From assembly GCF_003610195.1 (NCBI RefSeq), contig NZ_RAPO01000002.1:1302001-1366000 (forward strand): a DNA stretch of 64,000 nt, in the 5' to 3' direction. Shown one piece after another: positions 63,164 to 64,000 of this stretch. A model generated the notes under the pieces. The model did no database searches. It saw nothing but the letters and a program-made list of their open reading frames with translations, and was not told the origin of the DNA. The translations under genes and the position numbers were made by a program. The stretch comes from Halopiger aswanensis. GTDB taxonomy: Archaea; Halobacteriota; Halobacteria; Halobacteriales; Natrialbaceae. The stretch's first letter is position 1, and each line of letters opens with the position of its first letter.

Positions 63164-64000
63164 CTAGGGTGTCCAGACGCCTTGTATCCGATCGAGCAGC
63201 GTGACGACGACCACGTGCGGCAGCGTCAGGACGGCGATCGTCACCAGATAGAGCGCGAGGAGATCGGGAACGGTTGCAGGCGTTCGCGGGACGGCGAGTC
63301 CGATCGCGACGAACACGAGCAGTCCGCCCGCGGTCAGCGGCGCTGCGTCGCGGGCGAAGCGCCGAATCGCGGTGTCGATCGCTCCGCGCTCGAGCGCCGT
63401 CCCGGCGACGGGATCGACGAGCATCGTCCGGAGGATGTGCCGAAGGGAGTGCCAGAAACAGAAATAGAGCCCGATCGCGAGTATCGGCGGCACGGTCGCG
63501 AAGTAGACGATCAGGCCGACCGTCTCCGCGGCGTCGACCAGCCACGGGCCCCGACCGTCCGATTCCGCTCGACCGAAGCCCAGGCCAAGCGAAAGCGCGA
63601 CCAGCGAGCCGAAGCCGATCGCGACGGCCGTCCGCACCGGCCGAGCGAACGCCGGCTCGAGTGCGGCCGCCGCACCGGGATCGAACAAGCCGACGAGCGT
63701 TCCCGCGACGAAGGCGTACTGCTCGGGAAACGCGATCAACGGAACGAGCATCGGGAGGCCGCCGCGGACGACGAGCGCGAGCAGTCGGCTGGCCCGCGTC
63801 TCGAGGTGCGACGCACCGACGAACGCGAGCAGCGCGTAGACGTCGCCCTGGCCCCAGTGGACGAGCGTCACGAGGATGAACAGGACGAACGCAGCGACGG
63901 GGGCGAGGAACCAGCCGGCGGCGTAGGCGCTACCGAGGAGGAGATAGAGGCCGCCGACGAACGCGAGCGAGCGGCGCGTGACGGGGTCGCCTCGAGCCCG
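63164..64000 (-). CDS. brp: Brp/Blh family beta-carotene 15,15'-dioxygenase, 5' end outside the window
   Basis: The frame stays open to the window edge, so the N terminus is missing; 278 residues are visible. Hallmarks are LVHWGQGDVYALL, YFCFWHSLRHILRTM and TLPHVVVVTLLD, with histidines that hold the iron. About eight membrane helices remain. The family cleaves beta-carotene to retinal for rhodopsins. No rhodopsin gene is in the window. An in-frame start at 63871 would remove the first visible helices and is not favoured. Confidence 0.92.
   Translation of the reverse strand, partial: RARGDPVTRRSLAFVGGLYLLLGSAYAAGWFLAPVAAFVLFILVTLVHWGQGDVYALLAFVGASHLETRASRLLALVVRGGLPMLVPLIAFPEQYAFVAGTLVGLFDPGAAAALEPAFARPVRTAVAIGFGSLVALSLGLGFGRAESDGRGPWLVDAAETVGLIVYFATVPPILAIGLYFCFWHSLRHILRTMLVDPVAGTALERGAIDTAIRRFARDAAPLTAGGLLVFVAIGLAVPRTPATVPDLLALYLVTIAVLTLPHVVVVTLLDRIQGVWTP

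Noticed and set aside
1-64000. CRISPR arrays, insertion sequences, integrases, rRNA or tRNA genes
   Set aside because: I looked for spaced direct repeats, transposase motifs and T-loop sequences such as GGTTCGAATCC outside genes and found none; small or unusual RNAs could be missed by eye.

Overview
The window is a GC-rich, densely coding piece of a haloarchaeal chromosome. The proteins are strongly acidic and information processing is archaeal: TFB, aIF2-gamma, Rpo7, Spt4, ribosomal protein S19e, PDCD5-like protein, class I LysRS and GTP-dependent dephospho-CoA kinase. Many starts have a TATA-like box about 25-28 bases upstream and no Shine-Dalgarno, as expected for leaderless haloarchaeal mRNAs. 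Gene content resembles Natrinema/Haloterrigena-type Natrialbales, but genus is an inference. I found no rRNA, tRNA, CRISPR array, insertion sequence or integrase.

Layout. 1-5.5 kb: 5' part of a TFB gene, a DHH phosphoesterase, three universal stress proteins with a GNAT acetyltransferase, and an AAA+ ATPase with a His/Asp tail. 5.5-11.5 kb: a Tat-exported GH13 amylase-like enzyme, a degenerate nucleotidyltransferase, a PhnP-like metallo-hydrolase and haloarchaeal proteins of unknown function. 11.5-14.2 kb: a small membrane protein, a frameshifted membrane-protein pseudogene, an intact multi-pass membrane protein and a zinc-ribbon wHTH regulator. 14.4-17.6 kb: the conserved run aIF2-gamma, PIN protein, Rpo7, Spt4, dephospho-CoA kinase. 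17.7-25.4 kb: geranylgeranyl-reductase-like flavoprotein, MATE exporter, a head-to-head pair of FAD/BBE oxidoreductases and a DUF389 membrane protein. 25.5-31.3 kb: a YgfZ-like folate protein, small haloarchaeal proteins and the heme protein PitA, facing a PadR regulator. 32-44.6 kb: two M50 proteases, LysRS, UMP kinase, CapA-like protein, MobB-MoaE fusion, ThiL, S19e, PDCD5-like protein, a PP-loop ATPase and HisRS. 44.7-55.4 kb: DoxX protein, two related one-finger zinc proteins either side of a sulfatase, a cobalamin-binding-like protein translationally coupled to a JAMM protease, SDR, M32 carboxypeptidase and M20 peptidase. 55.7-64 kb: a soluble histidine kinase with a mutated receiver and a C-terminal lectin-like sandwich, a FilR1-type regulator, the HemAT transducer, the PIN/VirB11-type/KH ATPase PINA followed by a decayed copy of its own 3' end, and a partial Brp/Blh carotene oxygenase.

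Most of the window is housekeeping. I did not find a convincing new multi-gene defence or mobile system. The strongest candidates for something undescribed are the hybrid kinase (55734-57773), the decayed PINA repeat (62971-63056), the paired zinc-finger proteins around the sulfatase, and several operator-like palindromes, one of them alone in a 480-base stretch without a gene.
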